From: Desulfolinea sp050305405
Lineage (GTDB): Bacteria; Chloroflexota; Anaerolineae; Anaerolineales; Villigracilaceae
Direction of reading: 5' to 3'
Assembly (NCBI GenBank): GCA_050305405.1
Contig: JBNLFG010000005.1
Coordinates: forward strand, 124,001-188,000
DNA: 64,000 nt
Shown: in pieces, positions 16,394-24,373 of the stretch
Layout of the letters: each line of letters opens with the position of its first letter
How positions within the stretch are numbered: the first letter of the stretch is position 1
Translations under genes and position numbers: made by a program
Notes under the pieces: generated by a model
The model's input: the letters and a program-made list of their open reading frames with translations, nothing else
What the model was told of the DNA's origin: nothing
The model's database searches: none

Positions 16394-17661
16394 TGAAACT
16401 CCGCAACCTGGCTATCACGGCAGGACTGGCTATTTGCATCGTCAGCTTTAGATTTGGCATCTCAAAAACGGCAGCAGCCCAGGATCAGGAAGAAGGAGCG
16501 ACTGTTGCATTATTGTCTTCTCCGCAGGAAATTGAAAACGACACGTGTTTGTACTGTCATGGTGAGGAAGGCTTAAACGTAACACTCGACAGTGGCGAGA
16601 TATTGGCATTAACCATTGACCAAAATGCCTTTGACCATAGCGTTCATGGCTCTGCAGAGATGACGTGTGTCACTTGTCACACAAGTATCACAAAGTACCC
16701 GCATCAGGAATTCCCCACGCCATCACTGAGGGAAGTGAAGCTAAAGTATTACACATCCTGTCAGAAATGCCATGCGGAACAATTTGAGTTAACGCTGGAT
16801 TCTGTCCATCAGAGGGCATTGGCACAGGGAAACAAAAACGCGGCGGTCTGCGCAGATTGCCATAATCCACACACTCAGCAAAGAATCACAAACTCACAAA
16901 GCGGAATTCTGCTGGATACTGCCCGTATGCATATCCCGGAAACATGCGCGCAATGCCACAGCGCCATCTATGATGCCTACGAGGAAAGTGTTCATGGAAA
17001 AGCACTTACTGAAGAGGGGAATATAGATGTGCCCACCTGTATTGATTGTCATGGCGTCCATAATGTCCAAGACGCCACGGTTACATCCTTCCATAACAGC
17101 ACCCCATCCTTGTGTGCCAAATGTCATACCGATGAGAACATAATGAGCAAGTACGACCTTTCTACACAGGTCTTAGACACCTATGTGGCTGATTTCCATG
17201 GAACCACGGTAGAAATCTTTAACAAGTCCTTCCCGGATCAGCCAACCAACAAGCCGGTCTGTACAGACTGTCACGGTATCCATGACATTGTTAAGACAGA
17301 TGATCCCATACGAGGAGTCTCGATTAAGGAAAATTTGCTTGTACGCTGCCAGGTTTGCCATCCAGAAGCAGACGCTAACTTCCCAGACACCTGGCTTTCG
17401 CATTACATCCCCTCGCCTGAAAAATATCCTATCGTCTATTACATCAACCTGTTCTACAAATACCTGATCCCAGGCGTTTTGATTCCCATGGGAATGCTGG
17501 TCGTGATGGATTTTGGTCGCGCGCTTATTAACCGCTTCCGAAAACCCAAGAAGAGTAAAAGCCATGGGGCAAAGTCACCATCTACAAAAACCGAAACAAA
17601 GGACGAGACTCCGCCTGCTCCGCAGGAATCAACAACCAACGAGGAGGCATCTGATGACTAA
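16390..17661 (+). CDS. Nine-haem membrane-anchored cytochrome c (second copy)
   Basis: The protein has 423 aa. A signal segment precedes nine CxxCH motifs: CLYCH, CVTCH, CQKCH, CADCH, CAQCH, CIDCH, CAKCH, CTDCH and CQVCH. A C-terminal helix (YLIPGVLIPMGMLVVMDFG) is followed by a basic, then Ser/Thr/Glu-rich cytoplasmic tail. Motif order and spacing mirror the first copy (for example SKYDLS and HGVHNVQD segments appear in both), so the two are duplicates. The stop codon overlaps the next gene. Confidence 0.88.
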   Translation: MMKLRNLAITAGLAICIVSFRFGISKTAAAQDQEEGATVALLSSPQEIENDTCLYCHGEEGLNVTLDSGEILALTIDQNAFDHSVHGSAEMTCVTCHTSITKYPHQEFPTPSLREVKLKYYTSCQKCHAEQFELTLDSVHQRALAQGNKNAAVCADCHNPHTQQRITNSQSGILLDTARMHIPETCAQCHSAIYDAYEESVHGKALTEEGNIDVPTCIDCHGVHNVQDATVTSFHNSTPSLCAKCHTDENIMSKYDLSTQVLDTYVADFHGTTVEIFNKSFPDQPTNKPVCTDCHGIHDIVKTDDPIRGVSIKENLLVRCQVCHPEADANFPDTWLSHYIPSPEKYPIVYYINLFYKYLIPGVLIPMGMLVVMDFGRALINRFRKPKKSKSHGAKSPSTKTETKDETPPAPQESTTNEEASDD

Positions 17662-18544
17662 AGAAGCCCAAGGTTCAGACGCCAAAACTTTCGTCCGCTT
17701 CAACCTGATGCAAAGAATTGAGCACATTATCTTCCTGCTCTCATTCAGTATCTTGGGTTTTACCGGCCTGCCACAAAAATTTCCAGACACGCCGCTAAGC
17801 GTGAACATCTTCAAGCTTCTGGGCGGAATCGAGACAACACGTCTCATCCATCACGCCTCCGCCATCGTGATGATGATTGTTAGCATCTATCACGTACTTG
17901 AAGTAATCTACCTGGTGTATGTCTTGCGACATCCCATTTCGATGATCCCGTGGGTGAACGATCTCAAACACGTTTACGAGGATATACAGTACTATCTCGG
18001 TTTCCGTAAGCATAAAGCCTACTATGGGCGCTATTCCTATGCTGAGAAGGTCGAATATCTGGCTCTGATTTGGGGAACCATTGTCATGGGGTTGACCGGT
18101 TTCATGATGTGGAACCCGATCTCCACCTTGCGTTTTTTACCTGGCGAGGCCGTCCCTGCTGCGAAGGCAGCACATGGTGGCGAGGCAATCCTAGCTGTGC
18201 TGGCTATTATCATCTGGCATTTCTATCATGTGCATATTAAGCATTTGAACCTAAGCATGTTCACGGGAAAAATGAGCGAAGAAGAGATGGAACACGAGCA
18301 TCCTGCAGAACTTGCAAAAATCAAAAAAGCAGCCGGACACGAAACGCCCATTCCAGAGGCTGTTCTACGCAAACGTAAAAAAATCTTCATTCCGATTGCC
18401 GTCGTTGTTCTGGCGCTCTTTAGCTGGGGATTCTATTACTTCGTAGGATATGAGACAACGGCCGTTATAAACCCGCAACCAACCCTTCCCGTTTATGCCC
18501 CGCAAACCGTAACCCCTCAGCCAAATATCACGCCTATGCCCTAA
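17654..18544 (+). CDS. Di-haem cytochrome b-type membrane subunit (second copy)
   Basis: The ATG at 17654 overlaps the end of the upstream cytochrome by 8 bp and follows GAGGAGG; the open frame extends further upstream without support. The protein has 296 aa. His ligands appear in RIEHIIFLLSFSILGFTGLPQK, RLIHHASAIVMMIVSIYHVLE and WHFYHVHIKHLNLSMFTGKM, closely resembling the first copy. It is longer by a C-terminal extension with a fifth helix (IFIPIAVVVLALFSWGFYYF) and a Pro/Thr/Gln-rich exported tail. It closes the plus-strand operon, which ends at a shared terminator. Confidence 0.87.
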   Translation: MTKEAQGSDAKTFVRFNLMQRIEHIIFLLSFSILGFTGLPQKFPDTPLSVNIFKLLGGIETTRLIHHASAIVMMIVSIYHVLEVIYLVYVLRHPISMIPWVNDLKHVYEDIQYYLGFRKHKAYYGRYSYAEKVEYLALIWGTIVMGLTGFMMWNPISTLRFLPGEAVPAAKAAHGGEAILAVLAIIIWHFYHVHIKHLNLSMFTGKMSEEEMEHEHPAELAKIKKAAGHETPIPEAVLRKRKKIFIPIAVVVLALFSWGFYYFVGYETTAVINPQPTLPVYAPQTVTPQPNITPMP

Positions 18545-18585
18545 ATGCAAGACAACAAAAAAAGGTAAAGCACTTTCGTCCAAAG

Positions 18586-18624
18586 ATAAAAAACGCCCGC
18601 TCAAATGAGCGGGCGTTTCTTTTG
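18586..18624. terminator. Bidirectional terminator between two converging electron-transfer operons
   Basis: AAACGCCCGCTCA and TGAGCGGGCGTTT form a 13-bp stem with A and T runs outside. Confidence 0.92.
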
Positions 18625-18640
18625 TAGCGACTAGCTTCTT

Positions 18641-19909
18641 TTAGTGATGTGCTTCTTCTCCCACATGGAAGGGGAGGAAGCGAGCTGCGAAGCTGAAGCC
18701 CAGTAACCAATAGGAGATCACGCCTGTACCTACAGCCCACTCCTGCCAGGTTGGCGTATAGGAGCGCAACCAGATGATAGGCGTGTAGGGGTCATAGCTG
18801 ATGGTCGCGATCAAACCGGCAAAGTTATAGTTCCAGCGTAGCAAGATAACCAGCAGTACGGGGAAAATCGCTGCAACCAACGTGACACGGAATTTATTGA
18901 TCCGTTTAGCATAGATGAGCACAAAACCGGCAACAACACTAGCGAGGATTTCCCCAATCCAGAAGCTGGCGGAGAAGGGGGCAATCGTGTTGAGCAACTC
19001 TGTCTGGCTGGCGACATTTAAGTTAAAGCTGTAGTAGTTGATAACAGCCCAGTCCCACATGCGGATGTAGACCCAGAGCAACAGGATCGCACCGGCAATA
19101 CGGGCAATGTCGTTGATGACTTCGTCTGGTACCAAGCCAGGGCGCATCTTACGAAAGACGAAGGCACTCAAGATGAAGAGGAGAGCGGTTCCGCCTGCCA
19201 TCGCAGACAGGATGAAGAGGATCGGCACAGTCGGCCCAAAAGAGACACCACGCCCAGAGAGCATCCCGTAAGTCGCACCGAGGGAAGCCTGATGCAAGAT
19301 CGAAAGGGTCAGGCCAGCAACCGCCCAGAGCGGTCCCAATTTATGGAGGGCGTGGGCAAATTTATTTAGCAAGCCGAAGAGTTTGCCCAAAATGGGGAAA
19401 CGTTCCAACCATGGGTGAGTGCGAAAAACCGAATGCTCGAGGATAATCGGCAATAACTCAGCCAACAGCACAGTCAGGTAAAGCACCACGCACATGGTAA
19501 TTTCCCAGAGCAGGGAGTGCGGCTGCCAGTAAACCACCGGGTGCCAGAAGCGTAGCGGTTGACCAAGATCAAAGAGCAACACCATGCCCGCAGTGGAATA
19601 TCCCAGAAAACCGAGCAAAACAGCCAAGCGGCCGACTACTTCGAAGCGTTTAAGGCGCAGCAGATAAACGATAACCCCGAAGAGGAAAGCGCTCCCCCCC
19701 AGACCAATCGAGGAAAGATCGATAATGATCCACAAGCCCCAGGTAACGTGGTTATTCAAACCGGTCACCTGCAAACCTTGGGTAAGGACTTCGTAGGCGC
19801 CAAAGATACCAAAAATGAAGCCACTGATCAAAAGAGCGATCCATAAGGGGAAGACATCAAAGCGACGCTTTCCGACGCGAAGTTTAGGAACAACGATCGT
19901 ATTCTGCAT
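18641..19909 (-). CDS. NrfD/PsrC-type quinone-interacting membrane subunit
   Basis: The protein has 422 aa and about ten hydrophobic helices, beginning FPLWIALLISGFIFGIFGAYEVLTQG. Segments such as WGLWIIIDLSSIGLGGSAFLFG and FDLGQPLRFWHPVVYWQPHS are family hallmarks of polysulfide reductase, HybB and NrfD subunits. It has no haem or Fe-S ligands of its own. It passes electrons between quinone in the membrane and the Fe-S protein encoded one base upstream. With the 15-haem protein it should form a three-part membrane complex. Direction of electron flow is not shown by the sequence. Confidence 0.9.
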   Translation of the reverse strand: MQNTIVVPKLRVGKRRFDVFPLWIALLISGFIFGIFGAYEVLTQGLQVTGLNNHVTWGLWIIIDLSSIGLGGSAFLFGVIVYLLRLKRFEVVGRLAVLLGFLGYSTAGMVLLFDLGQPLRFWHPVVYWQPHSLLWEITMCVVLYLTVLLAELLPIILEHSVFRTHPWLERFPILGKLFGLLNKFAHALHKLGPLWAVAGLTLSILHQASLGATYGMLSGRGVSFGPTVPILFILSAMAGGTALLFILSAFVFRKMRPGLVPDEVINDIARIAGAILLLWVYIRMWDWAVINYYSFNLNVASQTELLNTIAPFSASFWIGEILASVVAGFVLIYAKRINKFRVTLVAAIFPVLLVILLRWNYNFAGLIATISYDPYTPIIWLRSYTPTWQEWAVGTGVISYWLLGFSFAARFLPFHVGEEAHH

Positions 19910-19910
19910 C

Positions 19911-20723
19911 TTATGCCTCCTCTTCCTGTACTGGCGGAACGTAGAAAACTCTGGGCTCAGTGCCTATTTCTTCGCGCAAGCGGATAGTATTATCGTGCTC
20001 GTGCAGCGCTCCTGAGATGGGGCTGTGCTGGTCGATAAGATCACCGAAGACACGCGCGCCAGTTGGGCAGGCTACCACACAAGCAGGAGTGGCCGCGGCA
20101 TCAACACCCGGCGTTAACCCGCGCTCCTGACCGGTATCAATGCGATGCTGGCAGAAGGTGCATTTTTCCATAACACCACGCGGGCGGTTTTCAACTTCGG
20201 GGTACCCAAAGTCCGGTACGCGTGGACTGGTCTCGATGGGGTCTTTCCAGTTGAAGACACGCACATCGTAAGGGCAGGCAATCTGACAATAACGACATCC
20301 AATGCAGAGGTCGTAATCCATCGCCACGATACCATCAGGACGGTGATAAGTTGCCGCAACCGGACAAACGTGCACACAAGGTGCTTCTTCACAGTGCATG
20401 CATGGGCGTGAAAGGTAATATTCGTTCTCGTTCTGGGTGGTTTCGAGTGTAACGATGTTATAGCGCATATCATCGGCAAGGTTGTTCGTCGCCTGGCAGG
20501 CATAGGTGCAGTAATTGCAACCAATGCAAAGATTGATGTCGACGAGCATGCCCCATTGGGGACCGCTGCCGTCGCCTCCAGAACTGGCATTGGCTTGCTG
20601 TACCTTATTCACGCCAATTACACTGGAGAGCGCAATCGCTCCTGCCATCGTTCCAGCAATCCCCAGAAAATCACGTCGAGAAACTTCTTTTTCTGACAGT
20701 TCTTCTGTCTTTTTATCATTCAT
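19911..20723 (-). CDS. Four-cluster ferredoxin subunit with Tat signal
   Basis: The protein has 270 aa. A twin-arginine signal (SRRDFLGIAGTMAGAIAL) directs it, folded, to the outside. Cysteine groups CIGCNYCTYACQA, CMHCEEAPCVHVCP, CIGCRYCQIACP and CTFCQHR...CVVACPTGAR match the PsrB/NrfC/HybA ferredoxins with four [4Fe-4S] clusters. It links the NrfD subunit (one base away) to the multihaem catalytic protein (gap of 41 bp upstream). The set and order are those of CISM-type complexes, but the usual molybdopterin subunit is replaced by a multihaem protein. Confidence 0.92.
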   Translation of the reverse strand: MNDKKTEELSEKEVSRRDFLGIAGTMAGAIALSSVIGVNKVQQANASSGGDGSGPQWGMLVDINLCIGCNYCTYACQATNNLADDMRYNIVTLETTQNENEYYLSRPCMHCEEAPCVHVCPVAATYHRPDGIVAMDYDLCIGCRYCQIACPYDVRVFNWKDPIETSPRVPDFGYPEVENRPRGVMEKCTFCQHRIDTGQERGLTPGVDAAATPACVVACPTGARVFGDLIDQHSPISGALHEHDNTIRLREEIGTEPRVFYVPPVQEEEA

Positions 20724-20764
20724 ACGATTACTCCTTAAGAGTTTACGAAAACGGAGATCTCGTC

Positions 20765-22975
20765 TTATTCTGACGCGGAATCTTTACTATTAAAGAAAAC
20801 CCAGTAAGCGCCGACCAACAGGATTACTGCAATGATCGCGATTAGAGCGGTCGGCGGTTTTGCATGGATGCCGGCATTAGCTTCGTCTTCCTGCGCCAGA
20901 GTCTCTGTGGTCAAATGAGTAGGGTCGATCACTGCAGGCGCAACAATATCTTCGAGATTCTGACCTGAAGCGATCATATTGGATGTATGAATCTCATCAC
21001 CGTGGCATTCAACACAAGTTCCAGTTCCTACATTAAAGGTATGACCTGTGCCTTCGCTCGTGTTCACATGGCAATCATCACAGTAGACGCCTGCGAGCGT
21101 ATGGGTAGAGTGAACAACCTCATCCGCTCTCAAGAGATGGCAGTTTTCACAAACCGACTGGCTATCAGGTGAGAGGGTCATGCCCTGACTATGGGGTTCA
21201 TGGCATGAAGAACATGCGATCATCTTTTCGCCATGTACGCTGGTCTTCCAATCTTCATACTGGTCGAGATGGCAGGTGCCGCAGAGTTCACCGGAGTGAT
21301 CAATGCCAAATGCAACCGCAGGGTGCTCACCTTCTCCTTCGAGTTGGTGACAAGCAACACAGCCCGTTCCTGAGTGGCCGTGGTTGCTATTCAACCACAT
21401 GGTGTATTCGTTATCGTGGCAATTCACACAACTTGCCGGCGTGTAGACCTGAGTATGTTGGACATCTGATGTCATGGTCGGTGGGAAGTTGGTCAAACGG
21501 TAAACATCAGATGTTTGATAACCTAATGCTGCGAAATCAAGACGACCACCCTCATCGGTATGACATTCCTGGCAGGTGACTGCATCAGAAGCAGGTGCAA
21601 CCATGTGGGTAATAGGCCAATACATGACGGTTTCAACAAAGTCATATTGACCACTGTAGTCTTGGCCGACGTATTCCATACCCGCGGTAATTGCCTTACC
21701 CCAGTCAAAATTCGCCCAGTAAGCGGTATCGTCTTTACCAAAAAGATGCGGGACAACAAGTGTATTGTTAACCGAGTCGTAGGGCTGATTGCCAACGAAA
21801 CGTTTGACAGGCCAAATGCGGGCGTTAGGATCGCTCTTGTCGCCGACAAAATTATTGATGTTAACTGTCTGGCTGGGATCAATTGTGTCTTCCAAGAGGG
21901 TATATTCCACAGTGCCGTTGAACCATACATATTCAGGAACAACATTCTCGCCCCAAGTGAAGTTCCCTTTCAGCGTATTGTATTCCTCTGTGGCAATATT
22001 GGTGCCGTCTTCATTCTTCTTACCAGCGGTTGACCAATCCCAAGTCATTTTGGTGGGAATATCGCCACGCGCAAACTCAGGGATATGGCAGGTTTGGCAG
22101 GCAACTTTTGCTGCATGGGTATTTAAAACAGCAAGTTGATGCGGCTCTGATGTATGGCATTCTTCACAGCCCGTCCACTCTTCGGGGTTCATGCTGTAGC
22201 GGCTGCCAGTGATATTGTGATCTTCAGCCGTATGACAAGTGGTGCATTCAAAATCCAAGCCAGCCGCATCCATGTGAACATCAAGCTCACGATCAGGGTT
22301 GACGAGTGAGCTATCAAGGTCGCCGTGTTTAACTTCATCACCACCGCCACCGTAGAAGTGACAAGCGCCACAAGTCTCGCGACTGGTCAGGCCAACATTC
22401 TGAGCAACAGCGGCAAGATCCACTTCGGGATCAGGCGCGCCTGCGCCAGTGGGTACCTTTTTGTAGGAGCCAGTGGTATCGTGGCAAACGACACAGTCAA
22501 CATTTTCAGCTGCCGTGAAATCGAAAGTATCGTCTTTCCATCCGTAACCGACATGGCAGCTTGTGCAACGCGCTTCATTGGATGATGTCGCTACACAGAA
22601 ATTATTGACCAGGTTTTTCTTGCCGAGGGTTTGTCCGGTAGTTTCGTTGACAAATTCCCACGTCCAGTGGATAGTGTGCTGAACTTGGTCAGCAGCATCC
22701 ACATGACAGTTAAGGCAAGCGCGGGTCAGGTCGGTGGGGTCAGTAAAATCCTGATTTAGAATCGGGAATTCACTGTGATCGACTGTGACCGGGGGAGGGG
22801 GCGGATCATCGTCTTGATTTAACCCCGTATTCATGCCACCAGCCATACTAACGCCTTCTTCAACGTTGGTCGTTTGAGCCGAGGCACTTCCACTTGCCAT
22901 AACGCCAGCAACAACAAAAATTGTTACAAGGGCTATCCCAAGCATGAACCAAATAGAATTTCTTTTATAGAGCAT
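20765..22975 (-). CDS. 15-haem fusion: octahaem tetrathionate-reductase-like domain plus seven-haem domain
   Basis: I chose the ATG at 22975 because GAGGAG lies 8 bp upstream; the ATG at 22984 overlaps that site. The protein has 736 aa: signal peptide, then eight CxxCH (CLNCH, CTSCH, CVVCH, CGACH, CTTCH, CEECH, CQTCHIP, CQECH) within a sequence strongly like octahaem tetrathionate reductase (VDHSEFPILNQDFTD, HTIHWTWE, CHFYGGGGDEVKHGDLD). Seven more haem sites follow (CVNCH to CVECH), and a C-terminal helix anchors it. Known OTR proteins reduce tetrathionate, nitrite and hydroxylamine in vitro. The extra seven-haem module and the NrfD/Fe-S partners suggest a membrane-bound, quinone-coupled version. 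Confidence 0.87.
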   Translation of the reverse strand: MLYKRNSIWFMLGIALVTIFVVAGVMASGSASAQTTNVEEGVSMAGGMNTGLNQDDDPPPPPVTVDHSEFPILNQDFTDPTDLTRACLNCHVDAADQVQHTIHWTWEFVNETTGQTLGKKNLVNNFCVATSSNEARCTSCHVGYGWKDDTFDFTAAENVDCVVCHDTTGSYKKVPTGAGAPDPEVDLAAVAQNVGLTSRETCGACHFYGGGGDEVKHGDLDSSLVNPDRELDVHMDAAGLDFECTTCHTAEDHNITGSRYSMNPEEWTGCEECHTSEPHQLAVLNTHAAKVACQTCHIPEFARGDIPTKMTWDWSTAGKKNEDGTNIATEEYNTLKGNFTWGENVVPEYVWFNGTVEYTLLEDTIDPSQTVNINNFVGDKSDPNARIWPVKRFVGNQPYDSVNNTLVVPHLFGKDDTAYWANFDWGKAITAGMEYVGQDYSGQYDFVETVMYWPITHMVAPASDAVTCQECHTDEGGRLDFAALGYQTSDVYRLTNFPPTMTSDVQHTQVYTPASCVNCHDNEYTMWLNSNHGHSGTGCVACHQLEGEGEHPAVAFGIDHSGELCGTCHLDQYEDWKTSVHGEKMIACSSCHEPHSQGMTLSPDSQSVCENCHLLRADEVVHSTHTLAGVYCDDCHVNTSEGTGHTFNVGTGTCVECHGDEIHTSNMIASGQNLEDIVAPAVIDPTHLTTETLAQEDEANAGIHAKPPTALIAIIAVILLVGAYWVFFNSKDSASE

Positions 22976-23191
22976 TTTATGCATCTCCTCGTAAAAATAT
23001 AGAAAAATTAAAATTTTCTAATTTTGCTCCCGCAATATTAACATCCAGTGAATCTACTTTACAGTGAAAGATGTAACGGACAAGCGAACAAAATGTAACT
23101 TATACTAGTTGTTTATATGCGGATATGTAAATTTATTGCTTCACTGTTACGCGAAAACCAGATACTGTATTAACGATAAGAAGTTCTCTTT
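22976..23191 (-). promoter_or_regulatory. Intergenic region upstream of the 15-haem operon
   Basis: Two ATGTAAC boxes (23071-23077 and 23093-23099) are repeated in direct orientation 22 bp apart, about two helical turns. An inverted match TGTTAC lies at 23145-23150. They resemble boxes upstream of the divergent 12-haem gene (24334, 24303), so both operons could share a regulator. This is an inference from pattern only. Confidence 0.35.
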
Positions 23192-24115
23192 TTAGGACAT
23201 GGCACTGCATACCTCATCCGGGTTGCTGTCTTCAATTATGGACCAAAATGCTGTTTGGGCAGCGGTAGCAGGCCGACGAATGTTGCGTCCGATATAGATA
23301 TCACGGCAAATAGTCATCCCTTTAATGCGTACTGTTTTTATGTCACGCAGACGCATCCCCTCCACAACTGCATTGGAAACAAACCCGGCACCCAACCCCT
23401 CTTCAACAGCAAGAGCTATTGCTTCGGAGTTTCCTAAAGTCAGAGTCGTGTCTAATTGATGAATTGAAATATTGGCTGTTTGTAGAGCTTCACTGACGGT
23501 AACCGCTGTGCCCGATTCTTCTTCTCTAAGAATGAAGCTGGCATCACGTAGTTCTTCTGGGTCAATTTCATCACGGCCCGCCCAAATATGTCCTTGAGGC
23601 ACAATCAATTTGACCGGGTCTTTCATGAAAAGGCGGAATTCTACATCGGCGCAAGTTTGTTTATGGCTATAACTCGAAAGCGCAAAATGAACTTCACCTT
23701 CGCAGAGCTTTTCGATGGCGCTTGCCTGCGGAGAAACCTGACAAGTCACCTTTACGCGCGGGTACTCGTGATGAAGGCGTGCTAACAATTGTGGCAACAC
23801 ATATTTGCCAGGCGTCGTGCTGCACCCAACCATTAGATGCCCAAAAACTTCCCCATGTAATGATGCCATAGCCTCTTCAATATGGATGGATTGACGAACA
23901 ATATCGCGCGCCATAGGGACGAGGGCTAAGCCTGCATCCGAGAGTATGAGGCGTCTGCCAATACGCTCGAAAAGCGTCACATTAAAGTGACGCTCAAGTG
24001 CCTGAATATGCTGACTGACACTTGGCTGTGACATGTGCAATAAATTGGCAGCTTTTGTGAAATTCAGTTCTTCAGAAGCAACCAGGAAGATATTAAGTTG
24101 GTGGGTATCTAGCAT
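23192..24115 (-). CDS. LysR-type transcriptional regulator, CysL-like
   Basis: The protein has 307 aa. The winged-helix region (residues 1-62) is clear: LNIFLVASEELNFTKAANLL then MSQPSVSQHIQALERHF and the basic recognition part LFERIGRRLILSDAG. The effector domain starts GHLMVGCSTTPGKYVLPQLLA, typical of the CysL/CbbR branch, which includes regulators of sulfur assimilation and CO2 fixation. It lies between the tetrathionate-type operon and the divergently transcribed 12-haem/rhodanese genes, so control of one or both is likely. The inducer is unknown. Confidence 0.88.
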   Translation of the reverse strand: MLDTHQLNIFLVASEELNFTKAANLLHMSQPSVSQHIQALERHFNVTLFERIGRRLILSDAGLALVPMARDIVRQSIHIEEAMASLHGEVFGHLMVGCSTTPGKYVLPQLLARLHHEYPRVKVTCQVSPQASAIEKLCEGEVHFALSSYSHKQTCADVEFRLFMKDPVKLIVPQGHIWAGRDEIDPEELRDASFILREEESGTAVTVSEALQTANISIHQLDTTLTLGNSEAIALAVEEGLGAGFVSNAVVEGMRLRDIKTVRIKGMTICRDIYIGRNIRRPATAAQTAFWSIIEDSNPDEVCSAMS

Positions 24116-24373
24116 ATTTCATTTCTCCAAAATCATATTGCTTGAATACTAGCACGGCAACCATAGCCTTTTCAAGTGCAAAATGTCACCGTCTGATAGT
24201 TTTTACTTATGCTTATGGATAAGCAGAACCTATAAGCAATAATTATGTTTATCACTTGATAGTATGACTTTTGCTTATTATAATGGTGAAAAATATTACA
24301 ATTGTTACTGTCTAAATGACACACTAGCAAACTATGTAACATTAATTATTGCAAACTATTGTAAGGAGATGCA
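24116..24373. promoter_or_regulatory. Divergent promoter region with candidate LysR boxes
   Basis: The palindrome GCTTAT-GG-ATAAGC (24211-24224) is followed by ATAAGC (24232-24237) and GCTTAT (24273-24278), a cluster of half-sites that suits a LysR tetramer. Close to the 12-haem gene a direct repeat GCAAACTAT occurs at 24327 and 24351, the second just before the ribosome site GTAAGGAGA. Assignment to the LysR gene next door is inferred from position. Confidence 0.45.
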
